64,000 nucleotides of DNA from JADJYF01 sp050186725 (GTDB lineage Bacteria > Pseudomonadota > Gammaproteobacteria > Ga0077536): NCBI GenBank assembly GCA_050186725.1, contig JBFWYG010000007.1, positions 1 through 64,000 on the forward strand. Direction: 5' to 3'. Shown here one piece after another: positions 63,751 to 64,000 of the stretch (positions are counted from its first letter, which is position 1; every line of letters begins with the position of its first letter). The notes beneath the pieces were generated by a model. The model was not told the origin of the DNA. It saw only the letters and a program-made list of their open reading frames with translations, and did not search any database. A program made the translations under genes and the position numbers.

Positions 63751-64000
63751 TCAATCGACGGTACGCGCGGTGAGGGCAGCGGCATGGCGTTCCCAGTCAC
63801 GACCGTCAAAGGTGTCTATCAAGACGGTCTCGAAGGTGCCTGGCGCGATGCAACGCAGGTTGACGCTGTAGCCGTCAGGGTTGGAGCGGGGGACATAGAA
63901 CGACTTCACGCCGCAGTGGCGGCAGAAGGTATGGCGGGCCGTCCCGGTGTTGAACGCATACGTGACCAGGGAGTCGGCGCCGGTCAGCAGCGTGAAGCGT
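63751..64000 (-). CDS. GFA-family (CENP-V/Gfa-like) protein, partial
   Basis: Only the C-terminal 83 residues are in the window; the 5' part is beyond the right edge. On the minus strand they read TFCRHCGVKSFYVPRSNPDG followed by YSVNLRCI, the zinc-binding CxxC and the YxPRSNPDGxSVNxRC signature of the glutathione-dependent formaldehyde-activating enzyme / centromere protein V family. The stop (TGA) is at 63753-63751. Function of most such proteins is uncertain. Confidence 0.85.
   Translation of the reverse strand, partial: RFTLLTGADSLVTYAFNTGTARHTFCRHCGVKSFYVPRSNPDGYSVNLRCIAPGTFETVLIDTFDGRDWERHAAALTARTVD

Overview
The window looks like chromosomal DNA of a free-living, high-GC, Gram-negative bacterium, most likely a gammaproteobacterium. 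AceK beside icd, SohB, AvtA, a class I DAHP synthase, FeoB, QueD, a LolC/E permease and a TonB-dependent receptor all fit that group, and GC is very high in nearly every coding stretch. No rRNA, tRNA, CRISPR array, phage gene or insertion sequence was seen. The exact taxon cannot be read from the sequence.

Region 1 (1-31 kb) is dominated by acyl-CoA catabolism. It opens with a luciferase-like flavin oxidoreductase and an acyl-CoA dehydrogenase on the minus strand. A plus-strand block (2.7-10.7 kb) follows: twin 333-residue proteins of unknown function, then two copies of a kinase (APH fold) plus DUF6285 pair, with a PaaG-like isomerase, an acyl-CoA dehydrogenase and an atypical SDR between them. 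This content recalls the Lva (levulinate / 4-hydroxyacyl-CoA) pathway. Next come glutaryl-CoA dehydrogenase, etfB-etfA and ETF-ubiquinone oxidoreductase, which pass dehydrogenase electrons to quinone. A long operon (15-23 kb) carries two P450-type [2Fe-2S] ferredoxins around a ferredoxin reductase, a zeta-class GST, a NicX-like ring-cleavage dioxygenase, a further acyl-CoA dehydrogenase and an acyl-CoA synthetase. A TonB-dependent receptor and a flavin monooxygenase/DUF2783 pair diverge from a shared promoter region, followed by class I fumarase, CysH and a second luciferase-like oxidoreductase.

Region 2 (31-40.5 kb) is metal uptake and central metabolism, all on the minus strand: a BtuCDF/FecBCD-type ABC importer, DAHP synthase, a feoA-feoA-feoB operon with a promoter overlapping a Fur-box-like palindrome, and an icd-aceK pair.

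Region 3 (40.6-64 kb) is mixed housekeeping and signalling: an epimerase-like protein, a beta-propeller plus SRPBCC pair, photolyase, DUF192 and IalB-like exported proteins, TrmO, an HDOD protein, a very large Lhr-type helicase, glycerate kinase, a HipB/HipA pair whose HipA lacks its catalytic residues, an FHA protein, an AvtA-type aminotransferase, SohB, a PilZ-like protein behind a near-consensus promoter with a palindrome, a degenerate receiver-PAS protein, QueD, an SDR, a nucleotidyltransferase, a LolC/E permease and a truncated GFA-family gene at the edge.

The best candidates for new biology are the duplicated kinase/DUF6285 acyl-CoA module with its twin unknown proteins, the NicX-like dioxygenase in a CoA-thioester operon, and the HipA pseudokinase.
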